Shown: positions 1-5,930 of the stretch, piece after piece
Position numbering within the stretch: the first letter of the stretch is position 1
Layout: each line of letters opens with the position of its first letter
The notes under the pieces: model-generated
The model's database searches: none
What the model saw: the letters and a program-made list of their open reading frames with translations, nothing else
Told to the model about the DNA's origin: nothing
Made by a program: the position numbers and the translations under genes
Source of the DNA: an uncultured Pelolinea sp.
Lineage (GTDB): Bacteria; Chloroflexota; Anaerolineae; Anaerolineales; Anaerolineaceae
Assembly: GCA_937902055.1 (NCBI GenBank)
Contig: CALGUJ010000359.1
Location: forward strand, 1 to 6,687
Length of the DNA: 6,687 bases
Direction: 5' to 3'

Positions 1-218
1 TCTTCACCGGCTACCGTCCGCAGTTCTACATCCGCACCATGGATGTGACCGGCAATATCGAGCTGCCCAAGGACGTTGAGATGGTTATGCCCGGCGACAA
101 CATCAACATGGTCGTGGAACTGATCATCCCCGTCGCTCTGGAACAGGGTTCCCAATTCGCCATCCGCGAAGGCGGCCTCACCGTTGGCGCTGGCGTGATC
201 ACAAAAATTATCGAATAG
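1..218 (+). CDS. tuf: Elongation factor Tu, C-terminal 71 residues (5' end outside window)
   Basis: EF-Tu is the cytoplasmic GTPase that carries aminoacyl-tRNA to the ribosomal A site. Only the last 71 codons are present, read from base 3 to a TAG at 216-218. They correspond to the end of beta-barrel domain 3. Recognisable segments are [22 protein letters not shown] and [20 protein letters not shown], all at the expected distances from the C-terminus. The GTPase domain lies upstream of the window. Most family members I recall have Arg or Lys where this one has Leu in GGLTVGAG; this is probably lineage variation. Codons are strongly biased to C or G in third position and the fragment is visibly GC-richer than rpsJ, as expected for a very highly expressed gene. 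The position directly before rpsJ is the classical str-to-S10 junction. Identification is very secure. Confidence 0.97.
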   Translation, partial: FTGYRPQFYIRTMDVTGNIELPKDVEMVMPGDNINMVVELIIPVALEQGSQFAIREGGLTVGAGVITKIIE

Positions 219-228
219 GTTATAGGAC

Positions 229-537
229 ATGGCAAAACAGAAAATACGTATCAGACTAAAAGCTTACGATCATCGAGTTTTGGATCAGTCGGCAAAAAGA
301 ATCGTTGAAACGGCAGAGCGCAGCGGCGCAAAGGTTGTCGGCCCTGTCCCGCTTCCTACCGCAGTCGAGAAATTCACTGTCAGAAGGTCCACCTTCATCG
401 ATAAGGATTCTCATGAACATTTTGAGATCCGCACGCATAATCGACTGATCGATGTGATGGATCCTGATTCAAAGACCATCGACATGTTGATGCGGCTAAA
501 TTTACCCGCAGGCGTCGATATCGAGATTAAAATCTAA
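229..537 (+). CDS. rpsJ: 30S ribosomal protein S10 (NusE)
   Basis: This is a 102-residue protein, the usual length for bacterial S10. It sits in the 30S head and, as NusE, also joins the transcription antitermination complex. The family hallmark [10 protein letters not shown] is at about residues 35-44, followed by the extended loop with FIDKD at 56-60 and [10 protein letters not shown] further on. Residue 57, the site of tigecycline-associated changes in other bacteria, is Ile where E. coli has Val. Ribosome-binding signal is weak: TAGGT at 216-220 overlaps the tuf stop with 8 nt spacing, while AGGA at 224-227 is too close to the ATG. Initiation may therefore depend on ribosomes finishing tuf, 10 nt upstream. 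It is followed by a 205-nt gap, unlike every other junction here. Confidence 0.98.
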   Translation: MAKQKIRIRLKAYDHRVLDQSAKRIVETAERSGAKVVGPVPLPTAVEKFTVRRSTFIDKDSHEHFEIRTHNRLIDVMDPDSKTIDMLMRLNLPAGVDIEIKI

Positions 538-544
538 ATTTGGT

Positions 545-573
545 TTGTACTAATTTTTGTTTTGTGATAAGAT
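545..573 (+). promoter_or_regulatory. Candidate sigma-70-type extended -10 promoter for rplC onward
   Basis: TTGTAC at 545-550 (3 of 6 to the -35 consensus) and TAAGAT at 568-573 (4 of 6 to the -10 consensus) are separated by exactly 17 nt. TG one base upstream of the -10, at 565-566, makes it an extended -10. Transcription would start near 580, giving a leader of about 160 nt before rplC. It lies in the most AT-rich part of the gap. The hexamers are imperfect, so this is a prediction. Confidence 0.4.
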
Positions 574-575
574 TA

Positions 576-595
576 TTCGGTTTTTAACAACTGAA
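576..595 (+). repeat. Short inverted repeat in the rpsJ-rplC gap
   Basis: TTCGGTT at 576-582 can pair with AACTGAA at 589-595 to form a 7-bp stem with one G-U pair and a 6-nt loop. No T-tract follows, so it does not look like an intrinsic terminator. If transcription starts near 580 the 5' arm would be mostly missing; the hairpin would form fully only in RNA reading through from tuf-rpsJ. Confidence 0.3.
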
Positions 596-616
596 GATCG
601 ACAGAATAAGAATTAT

Positions 617-628
617 TTCGCAAGCGAA
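617..628 (+). repeat. Small hairpin with CAAG loop in the rplC leader
   Basis: TTCG at 617-620 and CGAA at 625-628 form a 4-bp stem around CAAG. It is next to an AT-only alternative stem, AATAA at 605-609 with TTATT at 613-617, which shares base 617, so the two compete slightly. It is weak alone and mentioned only as part of the leader. Confidence 0.2.
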
Positions 629-669
629 CGGTCCAATACCTCTAGTTTTGCTTGGAAGTAATTGACTAT

Positions 670-707
670 ACTGTCCGGAGATGATGCGGCTTGCCCATGC
701 TGACAGT
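670..707 (+). promoter_or_regulatory. Candidate two-part stem-loop upstream of rplC
   Basis: ACTGTC at 670-675 is an exact inverted match to GACAGT at 702-707, giving a 6-bp outer stem. Inside it, ATG at 684-686 plus GG at 688-689 can pair with CC at 694-695 plus CAT at 696-698, with a bulged C at 687 and a CTTG loop. The structure ends 19 nt before the rplC Shine-Dalgarno at 727-731, so it could be an r-protein or ribosome-sensing element. The pairing is visible by eye; the regulatory role is inferred. A covariation test in relatives would decide. Confidence 0.35.
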
Positions 708-719
708 CTCGAAAAATAA
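681..719 (+). CDS. Possible 12-residue upstream ORF (leader peptide) before rplC
   Basis: An open frame begins ATG ATG and encodes [12 protein letters not shown] before TAA at 717-719, ending 23 nt before the rplC start. It runs through the 670-707 inverted repeat, so translating it would open that structure. Against it, the only purine-rich signal is GGAG at 677-680, immediately next to the first ATG and only 3 nt from the second, which is too close for normal Shine-Dalgarno use. If transcription began at the second candidate -10 (667-672), the message would start almost at this ATG and could be translated leaderless. An ORF this short can easily arise by chance. Confidence 0.2.
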   Translation: MMRLAHADSLEK

Positions 720-742
720 AACTATCAGGAGAAAATTGAGCT

Positions 743-1372
743 ATGTTTAAAGGGCTAATTGGAAAAAAACTTGGCATGACCCAGGTCTTTGGTGAGGACG
801 GCAGTGCTGTTCCGGTAACGATCATTGAAGCTGGGCCATGTTTTGTTACCCAAATTAGAACGTTGAATAAAGATGGCTATTCAGCCGTACAAATCGGTTT
901 TGAAGAAGTCAAAGAGAAAAAACTCACTGCCGGAGAAGTTGGGCATTTGGAACGCGCCAAACTTCCTCCATTGCGTTTCCTGCGCGAATTCCGCACCAGC
1001 ACCCCCGAAGTTAAAGAAGGCGACAAGGTTGACGTGAGCCAGTTTGAAGTTGGCAGACGGGTGGACGTGGTCGGCTTGAGCAAGGGTAAGGGTTTTGCCG
1101 GCGGCGTCAAGCGCCACGGTTTTCGCGGCGGCCCAGTGACCCATGGCCAATCGGACCGTCTGCGTGGCCCCGGTTCCATCTCTTCCACCACCACTCCGGG
1201 GCGCATTTTCAAAGGCAAGAAAATGGCTGGTCACATGGGTAATGAGCGTGTTTCTTCTCAAAACCTCAAGGTTGTGCTGGTTGACGTGGAAAAGAATTTA
1301 ATCGGCGTAAACGGCTCGGTTCCTGGTCCACGCGGTGGGCTGGTTGTAATCAAAGAAGCCAGAAAGCAGTAA
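743..1372 (+). CDS. rplC: 50S ribosomal protein L3
   Basis: This 209-residue protein has the normal length for bacterial L3, an early-assembly protein that binds 23S rRNA and sends a long extension towards the peptidyl-transferase centre. The N-terminal [16 protein letters not shown] is a family hallmark. The extension is seen as [20 protein letters not shown] at residues 111-130, then [12 protein letters not shown] and [20 protein letters not shown] to about 170. The loop around residues 144-153 ([10 protein letters not shown]) has no glutamine, whereas E. coli L3 carries the PrmB-methylated Gln150 there. The ATG at 743 is preceded by AGGAG at 727-731. It is the first gene after the long leader, so it may head its own transcript. 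A 44-nt gap separates it from rplD. Confidence 0.98.
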   Translation: MFKGLIGKKLGMTQVFGEDGSAVPVTIIEAGPCFVTQIRTLNKDGYSAVQIGFEEVKEKKLTAGEVGHLERAKLPPLRFLREFRTSTPEVKEGDKVDVSQFEVGRRVDVVGLSKGKGFAGGVKRHGFRGGPVTHGQSDRLRGPGSISSTTTPGRIFKGKKMAGHMGNERVSSQNLKVVLVDVEKNLIGVNGSVPGPRGGLVVIKEARKQ

Positions 1373-1416
1373 AGGATTAGATCAGCGGAGTATTTACCGC
1401 GTTTTCGGAGCTAACT

Positions 1417-2061
1417 ATGAAAGTAGACGTAGTCGATTTAAACGGGAAAAAAGTGAAAGAGATTGAGCTGGCGGCTTCAATTTTTGAGGCGCCGGTGAAT
1501 GTTGACTTGATGCATCAGGCTTACGTTCGCCAAATGGCTAATGCGCATCTGGGAACCCATGATACAAAAGTCAGGGGCGAGGTGTCTGGCGGCGGTCGTA
1601 AACCCTGGCGTCAAAAAGGCACAGGCCGCGCCCGGCAAGGTTCAACCCGCGCAGCGCAATGGGTTGGTGGTGGAAGAATTCACACGCCCCATCCGCGCAG
1701 TTACGACCTGAAGATGCCATTAAAAATGCGTCGCGCCGCGGTTCGCTCGGCTTTATCTGCCAGGGCATCCGAATCAGCCATAGTTGTGGTGGAAAATCTG
1801 GCCATCAATGGACCCAAAACCAGCCTGCTTTCCAAAGCTGTAAAAAATATCGTCGGAAATCAAACCGCTTTGCTGGTGATTCCAGAAAAGGATAGCCGCA
1901 TGGATGTTTTGTTATCGGCAGATAATCTTTCTGAAGTAAAAGTTCTTATGGCGAAGTATCTCAATATCCGTGACTTATTGAATTATGACCGCATCATCAT
2001 GGAAGAGTCTTCCATCGATGTCCTGGAAAGTTTTCTTAGTGTTAAAGAGAGGGCGAAATGA
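1417..2061 (+). CDS. rplD: 50S ribosomal protein L4
   Basis: This 214-residue protein is L4, which binds 23S rRNA and has a long loop lining the nascent-peptide exit tunnel. The loop is clear at about residues 58-86, with GGGRKPWRQKGTGRARQG followed by STRAAQW and GGG. Lys67 here corresponds to E. coli Lys63, whose change gives erythromycin resistance, so the wild-type residue is kept. The C-terminal half has the usual alpha/beta pattern (AIVVVENLAI, TALLVIPEKD, NIRDLLNYDRIIM). GGAG at 1407-1410, 6 nt before the ATG, supports the start. In gamma-proteobacteria L4 also represses its own operon through a leader RNA; whether it acts on the 538-742 leader here is unknown. The stop overlaps the rplW start in ATGA. 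Confidence 0.98.
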   Translation: MKVDVVDLNGKKVKEIELAASIFEAPVNVDLMHQAYVRQMANAHLGTHDTKVRGEVSGGGRKPWRQKGTGRARQGSTRAAQWVGGGRIHTPHPRSYDLKMPLKMRRAAVRSALSARASESAIVVVENLAINGPKTSLLSKAVKNIVGNQTALLVIPEKDSRMDVLLSADNLSEVKVLMAKYLNIRDLLNYDRIIMEESSIDVLESFLSVKERAK

Positions 2062-2369
2062 CAACTGCCTTTGATGTTCTGAAAAAACCCTTGATTACGG
2101 AAAAAACTGCTTATCAATCCTCAAAATTAAATCAATTTTCTTTTGAGGTGCCATTGGAAGCTACCCGTACTGAAGTAAAAGAAGCGGTCGAGAAAGCATT
2201 CGATGTGACCGTGTTAAAAGTAAACATCGTCAATGTTGCTCAAAAAATGAGCCGCCGCGGTCGTAGCCGAAGGTTGGCGATCCGCAAGTCGGCTTATAAA
2301 AAAGCGATTGTGACATTGAGCCCTGAAGATCGTATTCCGATTTTTGAGGGAGTTGAGGGAGCAAAATAA
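2058..2369 (+). CDS. rplW: 50S ribosomal protein L23
   Basis: L23 is a 23S rRNA-binding protein at the mouth of the exit tunnel, where it docks trigger factor and SRP in characterised bacteria. The 103 residues fit the bacterial length. Hallmarks are PLITEKT at 11-17, [20 protein letters not shown] at 27-46, and [13 protein letters not shown] at 48-60. The basic [19 protein letters not shown] follows, then [19 protein letters not shown] at the end. The start overlaps the rplD stop by 4 nt, with GAGAGGG at 2047-2053 inside the end of rplD. The gene ends by sharing one base with rplB. Coupled translation with both neighbours is likely. Confidence 0.97.
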   Translation: MTTAFDVLKKPLITEKTAYQSSKLNQFSFEVPLEATRTEVKEAVEKAFDVTVLKVNIVNVAQKMSRRGRSRRLAIRKSAYKKAIVTLSPEDRIPIFEGVEGAK

Positions 2370-3205
2370 TGAGCGTTAAAATTTACAAACCCACGACACC
2401 CGGACAAAGGAATATGACCGGGCCGCTGTTTGATGAAATCACGAAAGGCAAACCGGAAAAATCTTTACTGGTTTCGAAGACCAGGCGGGGCGGACGCAAT
2501 GTGTATGGACGCATTACTGTGCGCCATCAAGGCGGCGGCAATCGCCAGAAAATCAGAATTGTGGATTTCCGCCGTGACAAAATCGGCGTTCCTGCAAAAG
2601 TTGCCGCGATCGAGTACGATCCCAACCGCAGCGCCCGCTTGGCTCTGCTTTCTTATGCCGACGGTGAAAAAAGATATATTATCGCGCCGCAAGGTTTGAA
2701 AGTCGGCGATGAAGTCATGGCTGGCGCCACAGCTGAAATTCGACCTGGGAACTGCCTGCCGATTTCATCCATCCCGGTTGGCACCTTGGTGCACAATGTT
2801 GAACTGAGTGAAGGCTTTGGCGGCCAATTAGTCCGCTCAGCGGGAGCTGCAGCGCAATTGCTGGCCAAAGAAGGCGAGTATGCTCAAGTGCGCATGCCTT
2901 CCGGAGAGGTTCGCCTGATCCGCCAAAAATGCACCGCTTGCATCGGGCAGGTCGGTAATTTGGAGCATAGCCAGATTAAATTGGGAAAAGCCGGGCACAA
3001 GCGCCATTTGGGCATTCGTCCTTCCGTGCGCGGCACAGCGATGTCCCCCCGCGACCATCCGCATGGTGGTGGTGAAGGGCGTTCCCCGGTGGGTATGGCC
3101 GGTCCAAAATCACCCTGGGGCAAACCTACTCTCGGTTATAAGACACGCAAGAATAAGCGTACACAGAAATATATTGTACGCAGCAGACAGGCTGCTAAAC
3201 GGTAA
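2369..3205 (+). CDS. rplB: 50S ribosomal protein L2
   Basis: L2 is the largest r-protein here (278 residues; E. coli 273) and is needed for subunit association and peptidyl-transferase activity. The N-terminal OB-fold-like part has [20 protein letters not shown] at 40-59 and [17 protein letters not shown] at 78-94; the SH3-like part has [20 protein letters not shown] around 156-175. The C-terminal signature [17 protein letters not shown] contains His230, the residue called His229 in E. coli once Met is removed, which is important for activity. A Cys pair, C188 and C191 in KCTACIGQ, is noticeable; relatives I recall usually have one Cys there. The start codon shares its A with the rplW stop (TAATG), and GAGGGAG at 2355-2361 gives 7-nt spacing. 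Confidence 0.99.
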   Translation: MSVKIYKPTTPGQRNMTGPLFDEITKGKPEKSLLVSKTRRGGRNVYGRITVRHQGGGNRQKIRIVDFRRDKIGVPAKVAAIEYDPNRSARLALLSYADGEKRYIIAPQGLKVGDEVMAGATAEIRPGNCLPISSIPVGTLVHNVELSEGFGGQLVRSAGAAAQLLAKEGEYAQVRMPSGEVRLIRQKCTACIGQVGNLEHSQIKLGKAGHKRHLGIRPSVRGTAMSPRDHPHGGGEGRSPVGMAGPKSPWGKPTLGYKTRKNKRTQKYIVRSRQAAKR

Positions 3206-3223
3206 AGAAACAGGAGCTGAAAG

Positions 3224-3505
3224 ATGTCACGTTCTCTGAAAAAAGGGCCCTTCATTGAGCCAAAGCTTTTGAAAAAAATTGAACAGATGAATGAAAAAAA
3301 TGAGAAGAAAGTGGTTCGCACCTGGAGTCGCGCGAGCACGATCTTCCCTCAGATGGTTGGTCACACCATCGCTGTCCATGATGGACGGCGCCACGTACCG
3401 ATTTATGTTACTGAAAATATGGTTGGCCATAAGCTGGGCGAATTCGCTCCCACGCGGCATTTCCGCGGCCACGTAGCAGAGAAAGCCACTGCAGCGAAAG
3501 GTTAG
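3224..3505 (+). CDS. rpsS: 30S ribosomal protein S19
   Basis: S19 is a 30S head protein that contacts S13 and 16S rRNA near the A site and forms intersubunit bridge contacts. The 93 residues match the family length. The N-terminus [10 protein letters not shown] is typical and the family signature [16 protein letters not shown] occupies about residues 69-84. The basic, flexible C-terminus ends in KATAAKG. AGGAG at 3212-3216 lies 7 nt before the ATG, so the start is secure. It follows rplB by 18 nt and is 7 nt ahead of rplV, the standard order. Confidence 0.98.
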   Translation: MSRSLKKGPFIEPKLLKKIEQMNEKNEKKVVRTWSRASTIFPQMVGHTIAVHDGRRHVPIYVTENMVGHKLGEFAPTRHFRGHVAEKATAAKG

Positions 3506-3512
3506 ATGACCA

Positions 3513-3848
3513 ATGGATGTTAAAGCTGAATTGAATTTTTGTTCCGTTTCTCCGCAAAAGATGCGACTGGTTTTAGACCTGGTGCGCGGGAAAAATGCGG
3601 AAGAAGCCGTATCTCGGTTGCGTTTCACGAATAAAGCGGCTGCAAAACCGGTGAGCAAATTGATTGCCTCGGCGATTGCGAATGCTGAGAACAATTTTGG
3701 TTTGAGCCGAGAAAAACTATATATCTACCAGATATCTGCGGACGAAGCTCCCCTGCGGAAGTGGCGCCGCTTTGGTGCCCGCGGAAGATTCAAGCCGATT
3801 TTACGCCGGCCTTGCCATGTGAAAATTGTGCTTCGCGAGAAAGCATAA
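3513..3848 (+). CDS. rplV: 50S ribosomal protein L22
   Basis: L22 is a 23S rRNA-binding protein whose beta-hairpin lines the exit tunnel opposite L4. The 111 residues match the family. Visible hallmarks are SPQKMRLVLDLVRGK at 13-27, ANAENNFGL at 56-64, and the tunnel hairpin from about DEAPLRKWRRFGARGRFKP to HVKIVL. The hairpin has no deletion of the kind found in macrolide-resistant mutants. The ATG at 3513 fits the conserved N-terminus. An out-of-frame ATG at 3506, right after the rpsS stop, opens only a 5-codon frame. The Shine-Dalgarno is weak (AAAGG at 3497-3501, 11 nt upstream), so re-initiation after rpsS is likely. Confidence 0.97.
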   Translation: MDVKAELNFCSVSPQKMRLVLDLVRGKNAEEAVSRLRFTNKAAAKPVSKLIASAIANAENNFGLSREKLYIYQISADEAPLRKWRRFGARGRFKPILRRPCHVKIVLREKA

Positions 3849-3893
3849 CAGCTATTATTTGAGAATGTTCAGGATTAGCAAGCAGGAGAAATT

Positions 3894-4571
3894 ATGGGTC
3901 GAAAAGTTCATCCGGTAGGAATGCGCCTGGGAGTGATTCGCACTTGGGAAGGGCGTTGGTATGCTGAAGGTCAAAATTACATTGATCAACTGCATCAGGA
4001 TTTAAAAATCCGCCAGATCATTAAAAAAGCCGCGGAAAGAGCCGGCGTTTCACAGATCGAAGTTGAACGCTATCCGGGAAAAGTGCGCATTGTTGTGAAT
4101 ACTGCCAAACCCGGTATTCTGATTGGGCGCAAAGGCGAAGCTGTCAAGGTCCTGCGAAAGGATTTGGAGGATCTGACTGGAAAGAAAATCGATCTGGAGA
4201 TCAAGGAAATCAAGAATCCGGATTGTGATGCTTTCCTGATTGCCGAAAATATCGCTTCCCAGATCGAAAGGCGTATTAGCTACCGTCGTGCGATGAAACG
4301 CGCCATCCAGCAAGCCATTCGCCAGGGCGCGGAAGGTGTGAAAATTCAAGTGGGCGGCCGCTTGAACGGCGCTGAAATGTGCCGGACCACCTGGCTGCGT
4401 GAAGGACGCGTACCGTTGCAGACCTTGCGTGCGGATATCGATTTCGCTCGCGCGGAAGCCCTGACCACTTACGGCCAAATCGGTGTCAAAGTTTGGGTAT
4501 ATCGTGGAGAAATTCTCCCGGGTACAGAAGAAGAGATTGAAAAAACCGAAGGTGTGTACGTTAGCGAGTAA
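3894..4571 (+). CDS. rpsC: 30S ribosomal protein S3
   Basis: S3 lies at the mRNA entry channel of the 30S head and, with S4 and S5, forms the mRNA-unwinding entry site. The 225 residues begin with the conserved [17 protein letters not shown] type 2 RNA-binding domain follows at about 39-107, with its GxxG loop as GRKG at 78-81. The C-terminal domain includes [10 protein letters not shown], whose Arg131, Arg132 and Lys135 match the E. coli residues tied to helicase activity, then [12 protein letters not shown] and [15 protein letters not shown]. The protein ends in a short acidic tail (EEEIEKTEG) without a long extension. AGGAG at 3884-3888 is 5 nt from the ATG. Gaps of 45 and 46 nt flank it. 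Confidence 0.98.
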   Translation: MGRKVHPVGMRLGVIRTWEGRWYAEGQNYIDQLHQDLKIRQIIKKAAERAGVSQIEVERYPGKVRIVVNTAKPGILIGRKGEAVKVLRKDLEDLTGKKIDLEIKEIKNPDCDAFLIAENIASQIERRISYRRAMKRAIQQAIRQGAEGVKIQVGGRLNGAEMCRTTWLREGRVPLQTLRADIDFARAEALTTYGQIGVKVWVYRGEILPGTEEEIEKTEGVYVSE

Positions 4572-4617
4572 TCTCCGCGATTGACTCAACGTAGAACCGA
4601 ATGATGAGGATTTAACT

Positions 4618-5055
4618 ATGTTAATGCCAAAAAGAGTTAAATATCGAAAGCAGATGCGCGGCCGTATGACCGGCAAGGCATTGCGTGGTGCTGAGATCTT
4701 GACTGGTGAGTATGCTTTACAGGCCTTGGAACCCGGATGGGTTTCAGCCCGCCAAATCGAAGCCGCCCGCCGCTCAATCGTGCGCGCCATGAAACGCCAC
4801 GGAAAGGTTTGGATTCGCATCTTCCCAGATAAGCCTATTACCAAAAGGGCTGCGGAATCCCGCATGGGTAAAGGTAAAGGCAATGTCGAATTTTGGGCAG
4901 CGGTAGTAAAACCAGGCAGGATCATCTTTGAAATTGCCGGTCTGGATGAGGAAACTTCATTGGATGCTTTGAAACAAGCCTCCTACAAATTTTCAATCCG
5001 CACAAAAGTAATTGCCAAACAGGAAATCATGGGAGGCAAACATGAAAGTGTCTGA
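4618..5055 (+). CDS. rplP: 50S ribosomal protein L16
   Basis: L16 is a late-assembling 50S protein near the A-site tRNA elbow and the central protuberance. It has 145 residues, slightly longer than the E. coli protein. The N-terminus [20 protein letters not shown] is typical, so Met1 is preferred over Met3. The core [20 protein letters not shown] at about 63-82 leads into [11 protein letters not shown]. Arg82 aligns with E. coli Arg81, which is hydroxylated there by a 2-oxoglutarate oxygenase; whether this organism has that enzyme cannot be seen. GAGGA at 4606-4610 gives 7-nt spacing. The last 14 nt overlap rpmC, so the final codons of L16 include the rpmC ATG. Confidence 0.98.
   Translation: MLMPKRVKYRKQMRGRMTGKALRGAEILTGEYALQALEPGWVSARQIEAARRSIVRAMKRHGKVWIRIFPDKPITKRAAESRMGKGKGNVEFWAAVVKPGRIIFEIAGLDEETSLDALKQASYKFSIRTKVIAKQEIMGGKHESV
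5031..5036 (+). promoter_or_regulatory. Shine-Dalgarno deciding the rpmC start
   Basis: GGGAGG inside the 3' end of rplP lies 5 nt before the ATG at 5042. It is among the strongest anti-16S matches in the window and supports 5042 as the L29 start over the upstream TTG at 5012, which would add ten residues atypical of L29. Confidence 0.8.
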
Positions 5056-5254
5056 AATTAGATTATTGTCGAACGAGGAGATTCGCACGAAACTCCTTGA
5101 TGCGAAAAAAGATTACATGAATTTGCGATTTCAGATGATTAGCGGACAATTGACTGACACCAGCAAGCTGAAACAGTCTCGACGACTGATCGCGAAATTT
5201 GAAACAATATTAAAAGAAAAACAGTTGAAAAGCGAAGCGGAAGGTGAAGCATGA
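5042..5254 (+). CDS. rpmC: 50S ribosomal protein L29
   Basis: L29 is a small helical-hairpin protein beside L23 at the exit-tunnel mouth. Starting at ATG 5042 gives 70 residues, with the expected beginning [20 protein letters not shown]. The two helices are joined around [11 protein letters not shown], and the conserved second helix reads [16 protein letters not shown] longer frame from TTG at 5012 also exists but lacks family support. The gene overlaps rplP by 14 nt in another frame and its stop overlaps the rpsQ start by 4 nt (ATGA). The C-terminus carries a small acidic, Ala-containing tail (SEAEGEA) after the helical hairpin, likely disordered. Confidence 0.95.
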   Translation: MKVSEIRLLSNEEIRTKLLDAKKDYMNLRFQMISGQLTDTSKLKQSRRLIAKFETILKEKQLKSEAEGEA

Positions 5255-5532
5255 ACACTCGTCGAAGAATCAAAGCTGTAGTGATCAGCAACAAGATGAC
5301 GAAAACCGTGATCGTCGAAATCAGCCGCACATTTAAGCACCCTTTGTATCAGAAGGTTGTGCATAGCACAAAGAAGATCGTTGCACACGATGAATTAGGG
5401 TGCAACGTCGGCGATGAAGTGTTGATCGTTGAAAGTCAACCGATCTCGCGTACCAAACGGTTTGTGGTTGAAAAAATCCTCACCAAACAGGAAGTGGATG
5501 ATACCAAACCTGTTAGCGAAGAAGAGGTTTAA
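5251..5532 (+). CDS. rpsQ: 30S ribosomal protein S17
   Basis: S17 is an OB-fold protein that binds 16S rRNA early in 30S body assembly. The 93 residues comprise a standard core plus an acidic tail ([13 protein letters not shown]) absent from the 84-residue E. coli protein. Hallmarks are [15 protein letters not shown] at 10-24, [20 protein letters not shown] at 29-48, and the family signature around [18 protein letters not shown] at 54-71. Within that signature Gln63 stands where the family normally has Arg or Lys before Pro. AGGTGA at 5242-5247 is only 3 nt from the ATG, and the start overlaps the rpmC stop, so coupled translation is probable. It is the last gene of the S10-type block. Confidence 0.97.
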   Translation: MNTRRRIKAVVISNKMTKTVIVEISRTFKHPLYQKVVHSTKKIVAHDELGCNVGDEVLIVESQPISRTKRFVVEKILTKQEVDDTKPVSEEEV

Positions 5533-5534
5533 CC

Positions 5535-5906
5535 ATGATACAGCATGAAACCCGGTTGAAAGTAGCCGATAACACTGGCGCTCGAGAATTGCTCGTTATT
5601 CATGTGATGGGCGGTTCAAGGCGTAAATATGGGCACATCGGTGATATCGTTGTTGCGACGGTAAAATCCGCTGCTCCTCAAGGAACGGTGAAGAAAAGTG
5701 AAGTTGTAAAGGCAGTAATCGTCCGGACATCGAAAGAATGGCGTCGCAAAGATGGATCCAGCATTCGTTTTGATGATAACGCCGCTGTTATTCTGGATAC
5801 GGATGGTGAGAACCCTAAAGGAACTCGCATTTTTGGACCTGTCGCGCGTGAATTACGCGAAAAAGGATATATGAAAATCGTATCCTTGGCACCGGAAGTG
5901 CTTTAG
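5535..5906 (+). CDS. rplN: 50S ribosomal protein L14
   Basis: L14 is an intersubunit-face 50S protein, and the binding partner of the silencing factor RsfS where that is present. The 123 residues match the typical bacterial length. The start [20 protein letters not shown] is nearly invariant in style. The signature region runs [15 protein letters not shown] at about 60-74, then [13 protein letters not shown], with [20 protein letters not shown] near the C-terminus. GAGGT at 5524-5528, within the end of rpsQ, gives 6-nt spacing. It opens the spc-type block but follows rpsQ by only 2 nt, with no room for a separate promoter between them. Confidence 0.98.
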   Translation: MIQHETRLKVADNTGARELLVIHVMGGSRRKYGHIGDIVVATVKSAAPQGTVKKSEVVKAVIVRTSKEWRRKDGSSIRFDDNAAVILDTDGENPKGTRIFGPVARELREKGYMKIVSLAPEVL

Positions 5907-5930
5907 GATTCACGGTAGGAGATATTCGAA

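Larger units (their letters stand above)
538..742 (+). promoter_or_regulatory. rpsJ-rplC intergenic region: candidate promoter and structured leader
   Basis: This is the only gap over 50 nt in the window. The first 60 nt are very AT-rich, about 28% GC by hand count. It contains a candidate extended -10 promoter, several short inverted repeats, a second possible -10 (TATACT at 667-672), a possible 12-codon ORF and the rplC Shine-Dalgarno AGGAG at 727-731, 11 nt before the ATG. No GC-rich stem followed by a T-run is visible, so I do not call an intrinsic terminator. In E. coli the regulated S10 leader, bound by L4, lies upstream of rpsJ instead; here a leader between rpsJ and rplC would control L3, L4 and the downstream genes separately from S10. 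That role is inference from layout. Confidence 0.5.

Noticed and set aside
576..610. Possible intrinsic terminator after rpsJ
   Set aside because: The 576-595 stem is short and AT-rich and has no T-tract after it; the T-rich run at 551-563 has no stable stem before it.
881..1261. Overlapping minus-strand frames inside rplC
   Set aside because: Two such frames occur in different phases, as expected by chance opposite a GC-biased coding region.
1385..1400. Hairpin GCGG/CCGC in the rplC-rplD gap
   Set aside because: Only 4 firm base pairs with an 8-nt loop; expected by chance and not next to a T-run.
2430..2699. Alternative plus-strand frame within rplB
   Set aside because: Overlaps the strongly conserved L2 coding sequence in another phase and has no recognisable product.
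3227..3694. Minus-strand open frame (155 codons) opposite rpsS and rplV
   Set aside because: Antisense to two well-identified genes, with low-complexity Phe runs mirroring Lys-rich plus-strand codons. No family recognised.
3853..3858. TATTAT as an internal -10 before rpsC
   Set aside because: No acceptable -35 at 16-18 nt (TTGTGC at 3826-3831 is 21 nt away), and the gap simply carries the rpsC ribosome-binding site.
4050..4925. Long minus-strand open frame (291 codons) across the rpsC end and rplP
   Set aside because: It lies opposite two conserved r-protein genes, spans their junction, shows no recognisable domain, and reads as a shadow of the plus-strand codon pattern.
5012..5041. Upstream TTG start adding ten residues to L29
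   Set aside because: The extension is atypical for L29, and the strong GGGAGG at 5031-5036 serves the ATG at 5042.
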